Shown one piece after another: positions 38,070 through 47,886 of a stretch of DNA of 64,000 nt. The notes under the pieces were generated by a model that worked only from the letters and a program-made list of their open reading frames with translations, was not told the DNA's origin and searched no databases. The stretch's first letter is position 1. Each line of letters opens with the position of its first letter. This stretch comes from Helicobacter anatolicus (GTDB lineage Bacteria > Campylobacterota > Campylobacteria > Campylobacterales > Helicobacteraceae): contig NZ_JAJTMY010000003.1 of assembly GCF_021300615.1 (NCBI RefSeq), positions 62,001 to 126,000 on the forward strand. The letters are read 5' to 3'. A program made the position numbers and the translations under genes.

Positions 38070-39664
38070 AAATTCTAGTTACAGATTCTATTAATACTTG
38101 TGTAAAAGATATATTAGCAGAAGTAGGGGAAGTAGATTTTTTACCATCTATGAATGAAGATGAATTAATGAAAATTATTGAAAATTATGATGCACTGATG
38201 GTAAGAAGCCAAACCAAAGTTACAAAAAATATTATTGAAAAAAGCAAACTAAAAATTATAGGGCGCGCTGGAGTTGGTGTCGATAATATCGACCTTGAAG
38301 CAGCCACACAAAAAGGTATCATTGTAACAAATTCTCCTGATGGAAATACCATTGCAGCTGCTGAACATACTTTAGCACTTATTTTTGCACTTACAAGAAA
38401 TATTGTCCCTGCAAACAATTCTATTATTCTTGATAAAAAATGGGATCGATCAAGCTTTGTTGGTAGAGAGCTTTATGGAAAAACACTAGGAATTGTAGGC
38501 TTTGGAAGAATTGGTAAACATGTAGGAAAAGTTGCCACTACACTAGGAATGTCACTTTGTGTATTTGACCCCTATAGTACCAAAGAAATTGTAGAAAGCC
38601 ATCAAGGGCGGTTTTATGAAGATCTAGAAAGTTTTTTAAAAGTTTGTGATTATTTTACATTCCATGTACCAAAAACCAAAGAAACCACTCATATGATCAA
38701 TAAAGATACATTAAAAATCATGAAAAAAGGTGCTTTTATCATCAATGCAAGTCGAGGGGGAATTATTGATGAAGTGGCACTAAAAGAAGCTATTATGTCT
38801 GATCATATCGGCGGGGCAGCATTAGATGTGTATGAAAATGAGCCTGATGTTGCAAATTTTCCTTTATGTGATTGCAAAAATGTCGTACTCACTCCACATT
38901 TAGGTGCTAGCACACAAGAAGCACAAACTAATGTAGCAATCGATGTAGCTGAACAAATCAAATCTGTCTTAAACGGGGGATATGCAGAATCTGCAATCAA
39001 TATCCCTTCTTTGAAAATTGAAAAACTAGAACCTGTAAAAAACTACATGCTTCTTGCACAAAATGCTGGAAATTTTATCGCACAAATTATGACTGAAAAA
39101 ATCAATACTATCACCATTATCGCACAAGGTCTACTTGCGCAAAAAAATCTAGAACCCCTTGAAATCGCGATTTTAAAGGGTATTTTAGACCATAAAATTG
39201 AAAATGTAAACTTTGTCAATGCGCCATTATTTGCCAAACAATATGGAATTAATTGTACTACATTACAATCTAGTGCTCCATGCAACTTTCCAAACCTCCT
39301 TAGTATCCAAGTAAGAGGAGCTACACAAGAACATAGTATTAGCGTAGGTATTATTGCAGGAATTCCAAAAATTTTAAAAATTAATCAATATGATACAAGT
39401 TTCAATCTCCAAAAACACACGCTCCTTATTCCTCATAAAAATCAACCCTCAATGATTGCAAAGATTGCACAAATCCTAGGAGATGAACATCAAATTAATA
39501 TCAATCACATGAGTGTAATACAAGGAGAAAATGGAATATCTTTAATGATGCTTGATATAGAAGAATCCCTAAATTATGAAATTCTCAACAACATTGCACA
39601 AATTGATGGAATAAAAGACCCAAAATATATTTGTTTAAATTCTTTACCAAAAATAAAGGAATAA
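38066..39664 (+). CDS. serA: D-3-phosphoglycerate dehydrogenase
   Basis: First step of the phosphorylated serine pathway. 532 residues of the long form: N-terminal lid, NAD-binding GKTLGIVGFGRIGKHVGKV near residue 140, catalytic Arg in NASRGGIIDE, Glu in ENEPDV and His in LTPHLGASTQE, an intervening ASB domain (about 315-450) and a C-terminal ACT domain (PHKNQPSMIAKIAQIL). The ACT domain suggests feedback control by serine. Between the aminotransferase and serB in one operon. Confidence 0.97.
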   Translation: MKILVTDSINTCVKDILAEVGEVDFLPSMNEDELMKIIENYDALMVRSQTKVTKNIIEKSKLKIIGRAGVGVDNIDLEAATQKGIIVTNSPDGNTIAAAEHTLALIFALTRNIVPANNSIILDKKWDRSSFVGRELYGKTLGIVGFGRIGKHVGKVATTLGMSLCVFDPYSTKEIVESHQGRFYEDLESFLKVCDYFTFHVPKTKETTHMINKDTLKIMKKGAFIINASRGGIIDEVALKEAIMSDHIGGAALDVYENEPDVANFPLCDCKNVVLTPHLGASTQEAQTNVAIDVAEQIKSVLNGGYAESAINIPSLKIEKLEPVKNYMLLAQNAGNFIAQIMTEKINTITIIAQGLLAQKNLEPLEIAILKGILDHKIENVNFVNAPLFAKQYGINCTTLQSSAPCNFPNLLSIQVRGATQEHSISVGIIAGIPKILKINQYDTSFNLQKHTLLIPHKNQPSMIAKIAQILGDEHQININHMSVIQGENGISLMMLDIEESLNYEILNNIAQIDGIKDPKYICLNSLPKIKE

Positions 39665-39666
39665 AG

Positions 39667-40302
39667 ATGGAGAAAAAAATACCAAAACTAGCAGTTTTTG
39701 ATTTTGATTCAACATTAATGGATGGTGAAACTTTGGGATTTCTTGCCAAAGAACTATCCCTGGAAGAAAAAATGCACAATATTACAAAAAAAGCCATGGA
39801 GGGTGAAATGGATTTTTTTGAAAGTCTAATTGAGCGTGTAATGCTACTGAAGGGACTAGATTATCAACTAGCCAAAAAAATATGTCAGAACCTCCCACTA
39901 ATTAAGGGAGCAGAAGAAATCATCTCCGTCCTCAAAGATAAAGGATATTATTGTGTATGTTTTTCTGGAGGATTTGATATTGCCACAGAGGTGCTAAAGG
40001 AAAAAATCCATATCCATGCTACTTTTGCAAATACTCTTCATCATAAAAATGGAATCTTAACAGGATTTGTTGGTGGCTCTATGATGTTTAATGATAGTAA
40101 AGGAATCTTATTAAAAAAATTACAAGAAATTTTTAACATTACGGAAGAAAATACACTTGTAGTAGGAGATGGAGCTAATGATATAAGTATGTTTCAATAC
40201 GCCAAAACACGTATTGCTTTTTGCGCCAAACCTATTTTAAAAGAATATGCAAATATCATTATTGATCAAAAAGATCTCAGTTTGATTAAAAATTATATTT
40301 AA
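39667..40302 (+). CDS. serB: Phosphoserine phosphatase
   Basis: HAD-superfamily hydrolase, 211 residues, releasing serine from phosphoserine. LAVFDFDSTLMDGETLG carries the nucleophile and acid Asp, CFSGGFDIATEVL motif II, and TLVVGDGANDISMF motif IV. Start at 39667 has AAAGGA 6 nt upstream; an in-frame ATG at 39631 would overlap serA. Completes the set of three serine genes. Confidence 0.94.
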   Translation: MEKKIPKLAVFDFDSTLMDGETLGFLAKELSLEEKMHNITKKAMEGEMDFFESLIERVMLLKGLDYQLAKKICQNLPLIKGAEEIISVLKDKGYYCVCFSGGFDIATEVLKEKIHIHATFANTLHHKNGILTGFVGGSMMFNDSKGILLKKLQEIFNITEENTLVVGDGANDISMFQYAKTRIAFCAKPILKEYANIIIDQKDLSLIKNYI

Positions 40303-40749
40303 TTATTTTACAAGCATTTTTTTAATTTACTATCTTTAGTCATAGCCTCCTATCAAAAGTAAATTCCGCTTATGGTTTTACTTTTTCATGTCCTATAGTA
40401 CTTAGAGCAAAACTAATTGTTTTTTTAGTATTTTTCAAGATAATATTCACCATAACTCTACAACACATCCCTATCGTCTGTATTTTTTATATAAATTTGA
40501 TTTTATCAATCTTTTTAGATTATCAATAATATAAATATAACAGTTTTATAAAACCTCAATCTAAAAAATAAATTTTTATCGGGAAAATTTAAATCTAAGT
40601 AAATATTTTTTTTACTATTTTTCATTTTGTATAGGATTTGTTAGTTTTAAATTGTATGATTACAAATAGCATCAAAGATTATAATTTGTTGTCATCTGTT
40701 TTTTAAAAAAAACTTATAATTAAATAAAAACTGCAAAAGGAGATAGTGT
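40303..40749 (+). promoter_or_regulatory. 447-bp AT-rich region upstream of frdCAB with promoter-like elements
   Basis: No convincing gene on either strand. It ends with AAAGGAG at the frdC ribosome site. Two TATAAT boxes lie at 40680-40685 and 40715-40720; the second is 30 nt before the frdC start with TTGTCA 20 nt upstream, a wider than ideal spacing. The length suggests room for a regulatory site, but I see no clear dyad. Confidence 0.5.
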
Positions 40750-41514
40750 ATGCAAGACAATAATATTATAGAGGGTTATCTTGGCATAACTCCAGAGAGA
40801 AAACGTAGTAAACTACCTGCAAAACTTGATTTTTTGCAAAGTGCTACGGGGCTTTTTTTGGGTATTTTTATGATTATTCACATGTTTTTTGTTTCAAGTA
40901 TTTTGCTTGGCGAAGAAGTGATGTATAAGGTTGCAAAGTTTTTTGAAGGCAGCATGTTTCTTTCAGAAAATCAACCCTTTTTGGTAAGTATCGTAGCTGC
41001 TATTGTAATCATTGCATTTGTAGCACATGCATTTTTAGCATTGAGAAAGTTTCCTATTAACTATAGACAATTTAAAATCCTAAAAACGCATAAACACTTA
41101 ATGAAACATAGTGATACTAGCCTTTGGTTTATACAAGCGGGGACAGGGTTTGTATTATTTTTTCTTGCTAGTGTGCATTTATTCATTATGCTTACACAGC
41201 CAGATACTATAGGGCCAAATAGTTCTGCTTATCGCTTTGTGCACCAACATTTTTGGATTCTTTATATTGTATTACTATTTGCTGTAGAACTGCATGGGTC
41301 TATCGGACTTTATCGTCTTTGTATAAAATGGGGATGGTTTGAAAAAATAGGATTAAAAAACCTCAGGATGATTAAATGGGCAATGAGTACATTTTTTATC
41401 GTCTTGGGCCTTTTTACATTTGCAGCTTATGTGAAAATTGGCTTACAACAAGAAAAAGCAGCTATTGAATTTTATAAAGCTATTGATACTCTAAAATATG
41501 GAAAAGGATTCTAA
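40750..41514 (+). CDS. frdC: Fumarate reductase, cytochrome b subunit
   Basis: Di-heme membrane anchor of menaquinol:fumarate reductase. 254 residues, five helices and several histidines in or near helices (IIHMFFV, AHAFLALRKF, LASVHLFIM, VELHGSIGLYRL) suited to bis-His heme ligation, closely like the Wolinella/Helicobacter subunit of the same length. frdA begins immediately after the stop. The enzyme supports fumarate respiration at low oxygen. Confidence 0.97.
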   Translation: MQDNNIIEGYLGITPERKRSKLPAKLDFLQSATGLFLGIFMIIHMFFVSSILLGEEVMYKVAKFFEGSMFLSENQPFLVSIVAAIVIIAFVAHAFLALRKFPINYRQFKILKTHKHLMKHSDTSLWFIQAGTGFVLFFLASVHLFIMLTQPDTIGPNSSAYRFVHQHFWILYIVLLFAVELHGSIGLYRLCIKWGWFEKIGLKNLRMIKWAMSTFFIVLGLFTFAAYVKIGLQQEKAAIEFYKAIDTLKYGKGF

Positions 41515-43485
41515 ATGAAAATTACTTATTGTGATGCATTAATCATTGGAGGTGGTTTGGCAGGATTAAGAGCCTCTGTATCAGCAAGAAAAAAAGGATT
41601 AAACACTATAGTTTTAAGCCTGGTTCCCGTGCGAAGAAGTCACTCTGCAGCAGCACAAGGCGGGATGCAAGCAAGTCTTGGGAATGGGAAAATGAGCGAA
41701 GGCGATAATGAAGATTTGCACTTTATGGATACAGTAAAAGGAAGTGATTGGGGCTGTGATCAAAAAGTAGCGCGCATGTTTGTTACTACTGCTCCAAAAG
41801 CCATTAGAGAGTTGGCAAGCTTTGGTGTGCCTTGGACAAGAATCAAAGCTGGTGATAGAAATGCCGTAATTAATGGTGAACATGTTACCATCACAGAAGA
41901 AAAAGAAAAAGAAGGTTATATCCAAAGTAGGGATTTTGGTGGAACAAAAAAATGGAGAACTTGTTTTACTGCTGATGCTACAGGTCACACAATGCTTTAT
42001 GCAGTAGCTAATGAAGCATATAAACATGGAGTGGATATTCAAGATAGAAAAGAAGTTATTGCAATTATTCACGAAAATAATCGCTGTTATGGTGCGGTAG
42101 TAAGAGATCTTATTAGTGGCGAAGTTTCTGCTTATGTATCTAAAGGAACACTACTTGCAACTGGAGGATATGGGAGAATTTATGCAAATACAACAAATGC
42201 AGTAATTTGCGAAGGTATCGGTATTGCTGTTGCGATGGAAACAGGAATTGCAAAGCTTGGCAACATGGAAGCGGTGCAATTTCACCCCACTTGTCTTGTA
42301 CCAAGTGGAATCTTAATGACTGAAGGTTGTCGTGGTGATGGTGGTGTACTTAGAGATAAAGATGGTTATCGCTTTATGCCAGATTATGAACCAGAAAAAA
42401 AAGAATTAGCAAGTCGCGATGTTGTAAGCCGCAGAATCTTAGAGCATATAAAAAGTGGCAAGGGAGTAGATTCTCCTTATGGAAAACATGTTTGGCTTGA
42501 TATTGCAATTTTAGGACGCGAACATATAGAAAGAAACTTACGCGATGTACAAGATATCGCAATCACTTTTGCTGGACTTGATCCTGCAGAAAAATGGGTG
42601 CCCATTCGCCCAATGCAACACTACTCTATGGGTGGAGTGCGCACAAACTATAAAGGTGAAACACATCTAAAAGGACTATTTTGTGCAGGCGAGGCAAGTT
42701 GCTGGGATCTACATGGATTTAATCGACTTGGCGGAAATTCTGTGAGCGAAGCAGCAGTTGCAGGAATGATCATTGGAGATTATTTTGCTCAACATTGCGA
42801 AGGTGCAAATCTTGATATAAACACACAAACCATCGAGCATTTTATTACGAAACAAGAACAATATCTTCAATCCCTAATCAATAATAATGGAACAGAAGAT
42901 GTTTATAAAATTAAAAGTAGAATGAAAGAAATCATGGACGATAAAGTAGGGGTTTTTAGAGATGGTGAAGGACTACAAGAAGCACTCACAGAACTCGAAG
43001 AACTTTATAAAAAAACCAAAAATATTCAAGTAAAAAATAAAAAACTTCATAGCAATCCTGAACTAGAAGATGCTTATCGTGTTCCAAAAATGCTAAAACT
43101 AGCACTATGCGTTGCCAAAGGAGCACTAAATCGTACAGAATCTAGAGGTGCACATACACGCATTGACTATCCTAAGCGCGATGATGCAAACTGGTTAAAA
43201 AGAACACTTGCTTCATGGAGCGATCCTAATCAGACATTACCAACACTAGAATACGAAGAACTTGATGTAATGAGCATGGAAATTACACCTGATTGGAGAG
43301 GTTATGGTGCGAAAGGAAACTTTATTCCTCATCCTGACAAAGAAAAGCGTGATGCAGAAATCGCAGAAATCACGAAGCGAAACGAAGAAAATGGCGGGGA
43401 TCGCTATACCTTACAAGAAGCATTAATGCCATTTGATCTACACCCAGAATATAAAGTAAAAAATCAAAGATTAGGAGATAAATAA
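41515..43485 (+). CDS. frdA: Fumarate reductase, flavoprotein subunit
   Basis: Catalytic FAD subunit. 656 residues, the length I know for Wolinella FrdA and shorter than the roughly 714 of H. pylori. FAD-binding start [18 protein letters not shown], covalent FAD His in [15 protein letters not shown], active-site blocks [21 protein letters not shown] and [14 protein letters not shown], and the C-terminal flavoprotein domain. One base is shared with frdB (TAATG). Confidence 0.98.
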   Translation: MKITYCDALIIGGGLAGLRASVSARKKGLNTIVLSLVPVRRSHSAAAQGGMQASLGNGKMSEGDNEDLHFMDTVKGSDWGCDQKVARMFVTTAPKAIRELASFGVPWTRIKAGDRNAVINGEHVTITEEKEKEGYIQSRDFGGTKKWRTCFTADATGHTMLYAVANEAYKHGVDIQDRKEVIAIIHENNRCYGAVVRDLISGEVSAYVSKGTLLATGGYGRIYANTTNAVICEGIGIAVAMETGIAKLGNMEAVQFHPTCLVPSGILMTEGCRGDGGVLRDKDGYRFMPDYEPEKKELASRDVVSRRILEHIKSGKGVDSPYGKHVWLDIAILGREHIERNLRDVQDIAITFAGLDPAEKWVPIRPMQHYSMGGVRTNYKGETHLKGLFCAGEASCWDLHGFNRLGGNSVSEAAVAGMIIGDYFAQHCEGANLDINTQTIEHFITKQEQYLQSLINNNGTEDVYKIKSRMKEIMDDKVGVFRDGEGLQEALTELEELYKKTKNIQVKNKKLHSNPELEDAYRVPKMLKLALCVAKGALNRTESRGAHTRIDYPKRDDANWLKRTLASWSDPNQTLPTLEYEELDVMSMEITPDWRGYGAKGNFIPHPDKEKRDAEIAEITKRNEENGGDRYTLQEALMPFDLHPEYKVKNQRLGDK

Positions 43486-44231
43486 TGAGCGCCCCACAAA
43501 ACGAAGGAAGAATAATTACAATAAGAGTTTTAAAATTTGATCCACAGAGTGCAATTTCTAAACCTCATTTTAAAGAATATAAATTGCAAGAAGCACATTC
43601 TATGACAATTTTTATTGCACTTAATATGATTAGAGAAAAATTTGATCCGGATCTTAGCTTTGATTTTGTCTGTCGTGCAGGAATCTGTGGAAGTTGCGGA
43701 ATGATGATCAATGGTCGTCCGCGTCTTGCTTGCAAAACTCTAACACAAGATTTTGCAGAAGGAGTAATTACTCTTATGCCACTACCTGCATTTAAACTTA
43801 TCAAGGATTTGAGTGTAAATACCGGGGAATGGTTTGCAGGAATGACAAAAAAAGTAGAAAGCTGGATTCATAGCAACACCCCTGTGGATATTAGCAAAGT
43901 AGAAGAAAAAGTTGATCCCGATGTAGCCCAAGAGGTTTTTGAGCTTGATAGATGCATAGAATGTGGATGCTGTATTGCCAGCTGTGCTACAAAACTTATG
44001 CGTGAGGACTTTATTGGTGCAGCAGGAATGAATCGTATTGTAAGATTTATGATTGATCCGCACGATAAAAGAAGTGATGAAGATTTTTATGAGCTAGTAG
44101 GCAATGATGATGGTGTATTTGGTTGTATGAGTTTAATTGCTTGTCATGATACTTGCCCAAAAGAGTTACCATTACAAAGCAAGATTGCTTACTTAAGAAG
44201 AAAAATGATACAAGTAGGGATGAAAAAATAA
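43485..44231 (+). CDS. frdB: Fumarate reductase, iron-sulfur subunit
   Basis: 248 residues. The [2Fe-2S] domain carries [15 protein letters not shown] with a further Cys in LACKTL, and the C-terminal domain has [11 protein letters not shown] plus [13 protein letters not shown] for the [4Fe-4S] and [3Fe-4S] clusters. Passes electrons from FrdC hemes to FrdA. Last gene of the operon; followed by a hairpin at 44237. Confidence 0.98.
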   Translation: MSAPQNEGRIITIRVLKFDPQSAISKPHFKEYKLQEAHSMTIFIALNMIREKFDPDLSFDFVCRAGICGSCGMMINGRPRLACKTLTQDFAEGVITLMPLPAFKLIKDLSVNTGEWFAGMTKKVESWIHSNTPVDISKVEEKVDPDVAQEVFELDRCIECGCCIASCATKLMREDFIGAAGMNRIVRFMIDPHDKRSDEDFYELVGNDDGVFGCMSLIACHDTCPKELPLQSKIAYLRRKMIQVGMKK

Positions 44232-44236
44232 TCTTA

Positions 44237-44260
44237 TCTACCATCTTAAATGATGGTAGA
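44237..44260. terminator. Hairpin downstream of frdB
   Basis: TCTACCATC (44237-44245), 6-nt loop, GATGGTAGA (44252-44260): a perfect 9-bp stem 5 nt after the frdB stop. The following sequence is AT-rich (ATTATATATC) without a clean T-run, so it may act as a terminator or as an mRNA-stabilising hairpin. Confidence 0.55.
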
Positions 44261-44604
44261 ATTATATATCATTACTTTTATTTTTCTAGTAATTTATATT
44301 CTTGATTAAACAAATGATTATTACTAATTGCTATTTATAATAAACCCACATCTACCAAATAATTCAAAATAAAACTTATAGTATTTTAAAAAAGCTTCTA
44401 GTCTTCTTAGCAATTTTAAATTTCAGGATCTTTAAAAAAACAAATCAAAATTTGTGACAGCCCAACCAAAGCTGCCAGCCTTTTCTATTTATTTTTCATA
44501 AAATCTATCATATACTCAATAATAAATATACCAATTAGTAAAAGCGTATATAAACTAAAATTTTATATTATCAAATTTATTGCCCCTCCTTTTCTGTCAT
44601 TTTA
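44261..44604. other. Intergenic region between convergent frdB and dsdA
   Basis: About 340 nt of AT-rich DNA without a supported gene. A more GC-rich patch at about 44454-44480 contains only a 4-bp CAGC/GCTG stem. A minus-strand run of about 25 codons near 44480-44560 encodes a hydrophobic peptide, but it has no ribosome site and no early start, so I do not call it a gene. Confidence 0.5.
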
Positions 44605-45870
44605 TTAAAGATATTTTTCACCCTCTTTTAAAAACTTTTCCATTTCTACTGGTGGCACCATGCTGCCACCAGTAGCCCATATCAAATGCAAAGCATTAGG
44701 ATGGATATTGCCAAGCTCTTTACTAAAAACAAGACCCTTAACACCAGCCAATGCACTTGGTTCTAAAAATATATCTTGTGTCTTAGCCATCAATGTAAGA
44801 TATTTATACATATTAGAATCGCTAACACTAAAACAACCATCAATAATATGTTCTAATACTCTTCCAACAAGTTTAGATGCCCTCCCCACTGCCAAACCAT
44901 CTGCTGCTGTTTTATTATCCAACCCTATATCATTGACACTTATAGCATCATGTCGTCTTGTCAAAAGCCCCAACATCATACAAGGGCTATGTGTAGGTTC
45001 TGCGAAAAAACATTTAACATGTTCACCAAATACACTTTTCAAACCATATGCTACACCACCAGGTCCACCACCCACACCACAAGGCAAATAAACATAAAGT
45101 GGTCTTTTTTCACCAATTTGAATATCAAAGCTTTCTAATTGTCCTTTTAATCTCCTTGCAGCTACACTATAACCCAAAAAAAGGTTTTTTGAGTTTTCAT
45201 CATCGATAAAATAACAAAAAGGATCATTTTCAGAACTCTTTCTTCCTTCTTCTACTGCTCTACCATAATCACTTTCATAAGTAATCACATTGCAACCATG
45301 CTCTCTTAACATTTGCTTCTTCCACTCTTTTGCATCATTGCTCATATGCACCTCTACTCTATAACCAAGTTTTGCACTCATAATACCAATGGAAAGCCCA
45401 AGATTTCCTGTGGATCCTACAGCAATTTTATATTGACTTAAAAAATCCTTATGATCGACAATTAAGCTATAATCAGAATCTAAACTCAATAAATTATTTT
45501 GCAAAAGCAAATCTTCTGTATACTTTAATACCTCGTAGATTCCTCCTCTTGCTTTAATAGATCCAGAAATAGGCAAATGAGAATCGAGTTTAATATAAAC
45601 ATCTCCACTAATTTTTACATCTTCTTTTTTTTCCAAAACCGACTTAAAATTATTTATACACTCCAAAGGACTTTCAATAATTCCATTACTTTTTTGCGTG
45701 ATAGGAAAAATCTTTTTAAGCAAAGGAGCAAAACGATTAAGTCTTGCTCGCGCATCCTCAATATCTGAATATCTAATACCATTTGACTCCAATTCTGTTT
45801 TTAAATCTGTTGTCAAATCATTATTTAACCAAAAACACTCTTCCATTCTTTTTAATTGTTCTAATACCAT
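44605..45870 (-). CDS. dsdA: D-serine ammonia-lyase (dehydratase)
   Basis: PLP enzyme that turns D-serine into pyruvate and ammonia. About 421 residues, near the 442 of E. coli DsdA. The PLP lysine lies in ISGSIKARGGIYEVLKY, the phosphate-binding Gly loop in PCGVGGGPGGVAYGL, and VGSTGNLGLSIGIMSAKLG and FLEPSALAGVKGL are family blocks. AGGAG precedes two adjacent ATGs (45873 and 45870); the second has the better spacing. It lies 9 nt after the GntP-like permease, and no DsdC-type LysR regulator is next to it. D-threonine use is possible. Confidence 0.92.
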   Translation of the reverse strand: MVLEQLKRMEECFWLNNDLTTDLKTELESNGIRYSDIEDARARLNRFAPLLKKIFPITQKSNGIIESPLECINNFKSVLEKKEDVKISGDVYIKLDSHLPISGSIKARGGIYEVLKYTEDLLLQNNLLSLDSDYSLIVDHKDFLSQYKIAVGSTGNLGLSIGIMSAKLGYRVEVHMSNDAKEWKKQMLREHGCNVITYESDYGRAVEEGRKSSENDPFCYFIDDENSKNLFLGYSVAARRLKGQLESFDIQIGEKRPLYVYLPCGVGGGPGGVAYGLKSVFGEHVKCFFAEPTHSPCMMLGLLTRRHDAISVNDIGLDNKTAADGLAVGRASKLVGRVLEHIIDGCFSVSDSNMYKYLTLMAKTQDIFLEPSALAGVKGLVFSKELGNIHPNALHLIWATGGSMVPPVEMEKFLKEGEKYL

Positions 45871-45879
45871 CATTTTCTC

Positions 45880-47172
45880 CTAAATAAATTTTGATAAAAC
45901 AAAGCTTAAACCCAAACCTACAACACTAGCAATTGTTGTTGCACCAGTAAAATATTTAAACATATCTTTCATGTCCAATCTTAATGTTTCTTTTACCAAC
46001 CAAAATAAACTATCTGTCACAATTGTTAAACCAATAGCCCCACTTCCTATAGCTAAACATAAAACCTCTTTACTAACACCTGTGTCAAGAGTTCCGATAA
46101 TTCCAGCTGCACTAATCATTGCCACTGTTGCACTCCCCACACTTACATGTAAAATAATAGCAATAAGCCATGCTAAAAATATAGGATTAAGCTCAGAGGT
46201 TTTTAAAACTTGTTTTAATGCCTCACCAATATCACTTGCAATTAACACTTCATTAAAAGCACCTCCAGCACCAATAATTAATAAAACCCCTGCAATTTCT
46301 CGAAAAGAATCTCCACTTTTTATTAATAAATCGCCCATATTAAAACCTTGTAATACACCCAAAAGATAACAACTTGCCATCACTCCAATAAGTAGAGCAA
46401 CTATGGGATTACTAATAAAACCAACAAAGGTATTATTAAAAAATACCTTACTAAACATCAAAAATAAAGGCAAAAGTACACAAAAATATGTTGCAAATAC
46501 ACTGGGAAGTTTTTTTGAATCTTCAAAAGTATGGCCAAAACTCTCAACCTCAGATTCCCTAAAAGAAAAAGTGCACAAATAAAAGATGCCTCCAAAAAAT
46601 GCTGCAATTAATCCAATGAAAATACTCCACATAATAACCTGTGCCATATCCGCATCAAGTTTTTGAACCACACTTGTTGCTGCAGGGTGTGGTGGTACCA
46701 AACAATGCACACACATCAAGGAAGTTGCCAATGCAATGCCTATTTTAATATATGAAATTTTCATTTCTCTAGCAACAACAAAAATTAAAGGGGCTAATAA
46801 AACAAAACCTACTTCAACAAAAACAGCGATCCCAGCAAAAAAACCTACAAACATCATTGCAATATCTGCTCTTTTTGGCCCCAGTAGTTTTAATAAAGAA
46901 TTTGCAATAACCAATGCCCCTCCGCTAATTTCCAAAATCTTTCCCAAAATCGCACCACACCCTATAATAATAGCCAAAAACCCCAAAGTACCACCAACAC
47001 CCTTTTCTAAAATATTTCCAATTTTGTCCAAAGGAATACCTGCTAGCATCCCTACAAAAATACTAGCTAAAGACAAGGCCAAAAATGCGTGTAATTTAAG
47101 CCTTGTAATTGCAAAAATAATAAATAAGATGCCAAGGACTAAAATACCAATCAACATCATATTATTACTCAT
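45880..47172 (-). CDS. GntP-family permease, likely D-serine transporter
   Basis: 430-residue inner-membrane protein with about twelve helices. Family motifs include LALSLASIFVGMLAGIPLDKI, GFLAIIIGCGAILGKILE, CVHCLVPPHPAAT and IAIILHVSVGSATVAMISAAG. GntP members import gluconate or, as DsdX, D-serine; the adjoining dsdA makes the DsdX role most likely. The ATG at 47172 has GAGGAG 6 nt upstream, better than the start at 47199. First gene of the dsd pair. Confidence 0.88.
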   Translation of the reverse strand: MSNNMMLIGILVLGILFIIFAITRLKLHAFLALSLASIFVGMLAGIPLDKIGNILEKGVGGTLGFLAIIIGCGAILGKILEISGGALVIANSLLKLLGPKRADIAMMFVGFFAGIAVFVEVGFVLLAPLIFVVAREMKISYIKIGIALATSLMCVHCLVPPHPAATSVVQKLDADMAQVIMWSIFIGLIAAFFGGIFYLCTFSFRESEVESFGHTFEDSKKLPSVFATYFCVLLPLFLMFSKVFFNNTFVGFISNPIVALLIGVMASCYLLGVLQGFNMGDLLIKSGDSFREIAGVLLIIGAGGAFNEVLIASDIGEALKQVLKTSELNPIFLAWLIAIILHVSVGSATVAMISAAGIIGTLDTGVSKEVLCLAIGSGAIGLTIVTDSLFWLVKETLRLDMKDMFKYFTGATTIASVVGLGLSFVLSKFI

Positions 47173-47229
47173 AGTTATCTCCTCAACACTTATTCGCAAA
47201 AATCAATCCAATATTCCCAAAAAATTAGT

Positions 47230-47262
47230 AAATGTATTTTTTTATTTTAATAAAATACATTT
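47230..47262. promoter_or_regulatory. Inverted repeat, possible operator upstream of the dsd genes
   Basis: Perfect 11-bp arms AAATGTATTTT (47230-47240) and AAAATACATTT (47252-47262) with an 11-nt centre that can also fold as TATTTTA/TAAAATA. It lies 58 nt before the permease start, between divergent genes. A regulator-binding site is plausible, but AT-rich inverted repeats also arise by chance. Confidence 0.4.
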
Positions 47263-47333
47263 TTTAAAATAAATATTTACTTTTTTACACATTTTTTACT
47301 TTTTAAAATAAAAAAATGATTCATTGTTTTTGT

Positions 47334-47339
47334 TATAAT
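47334..47339 (+). promoter_or_regulatory. Candidate -10 element of the DUF411 gene
   Basis: TATAAT preceded by TTGT, 30 nt before the ATG at 47370. A GAGG ribosome site follows at a normal distance from the ATG. Confidence 0.5.
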
Positions 47340-47369
47340 TCATACTGGTCTTGAAATTAGAGGTGTTAA

Positions 47370-47789
47370 ATGAAAAAGTTTTTTTTATATTTGGCTCTAT
47401 CTTTTATACTCTTTGCACAAACTATTACAATCTATGAAAGCCCCACTTGTGAATGCTGCACAAAATGGAGTTCTTATCTTAAAAAGAATGGCTTTAAAAC
47501 AAGAGATGTTAAGATAGCTAATTTTTATGATTATAAAAACAAATATAATATTCCAGAAAATATGCAAAGTTGTCATACAGGCTATGTGGAAGGATACTTT
47601 TTAGAAGGACATATCCCTGCTGAAGATATTCAAAAACTTCTTCAACAAAAACCAAATGATATTATTGGTCTTTCTGTGCCTAATATGCCAATTGGAAGCC
47701 CAGGAATGGAGCAAGGGGATTATAAAGAGAACTATAACACTTATGCAATTAAAAAAGATGGCAGTATTATAATATGGAGTAGACATTAA
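47370..47789 (+). CDS. DUF411 periplasmic metal-binding protein
   Basis: 139 residues with a signal peptide (MKKFFLYLALSFILFAQ). The DUF411 blocks are clear: YESPTCECCTKWSSYL with C27, C29 and C30, QSCHTGYVEGYFLEGHIPA, and GLSVPNMPIGSPGME. Family members are usually found with copper-handling genes and are thought to bind copper in the periplasm, but none are adjacent here. Cys, His and Met are placed as expected for a metal site. Alone on its transcript, or read through into pyrD 97 nt downstream. Confidence 0.88.
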   Translation: MKKFFLYLALSFILFAQTITIYESPTCECCTKWSSYLKKNGFKTRDVKIANFYDYKNKYNIPENMQSCHTGYVEGYFLEGHIPAEDIQKLLQQKPNDIIGLSVPNMPIGSPGMEQGDYKENYNTYAIKKDGSIIIWSRH

Positions 47790-47886
47790 TCTATAATTTT
47801 AAAGTTATGGCAAAGATTACATATATTTACCAAATAGATTAAGATTAAAGCTTTTTAAGTAAAATTAAAAAAATAAAAGGGGTAAA

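Noticed and set aside
44480-44560. Minus-strand hydrophobic mini-frame (ending MIDFMKNK) downstream of dsdA
   Set aside because: Starts after a stop codon with no usable initiator before the last few residues and no ribosome site.
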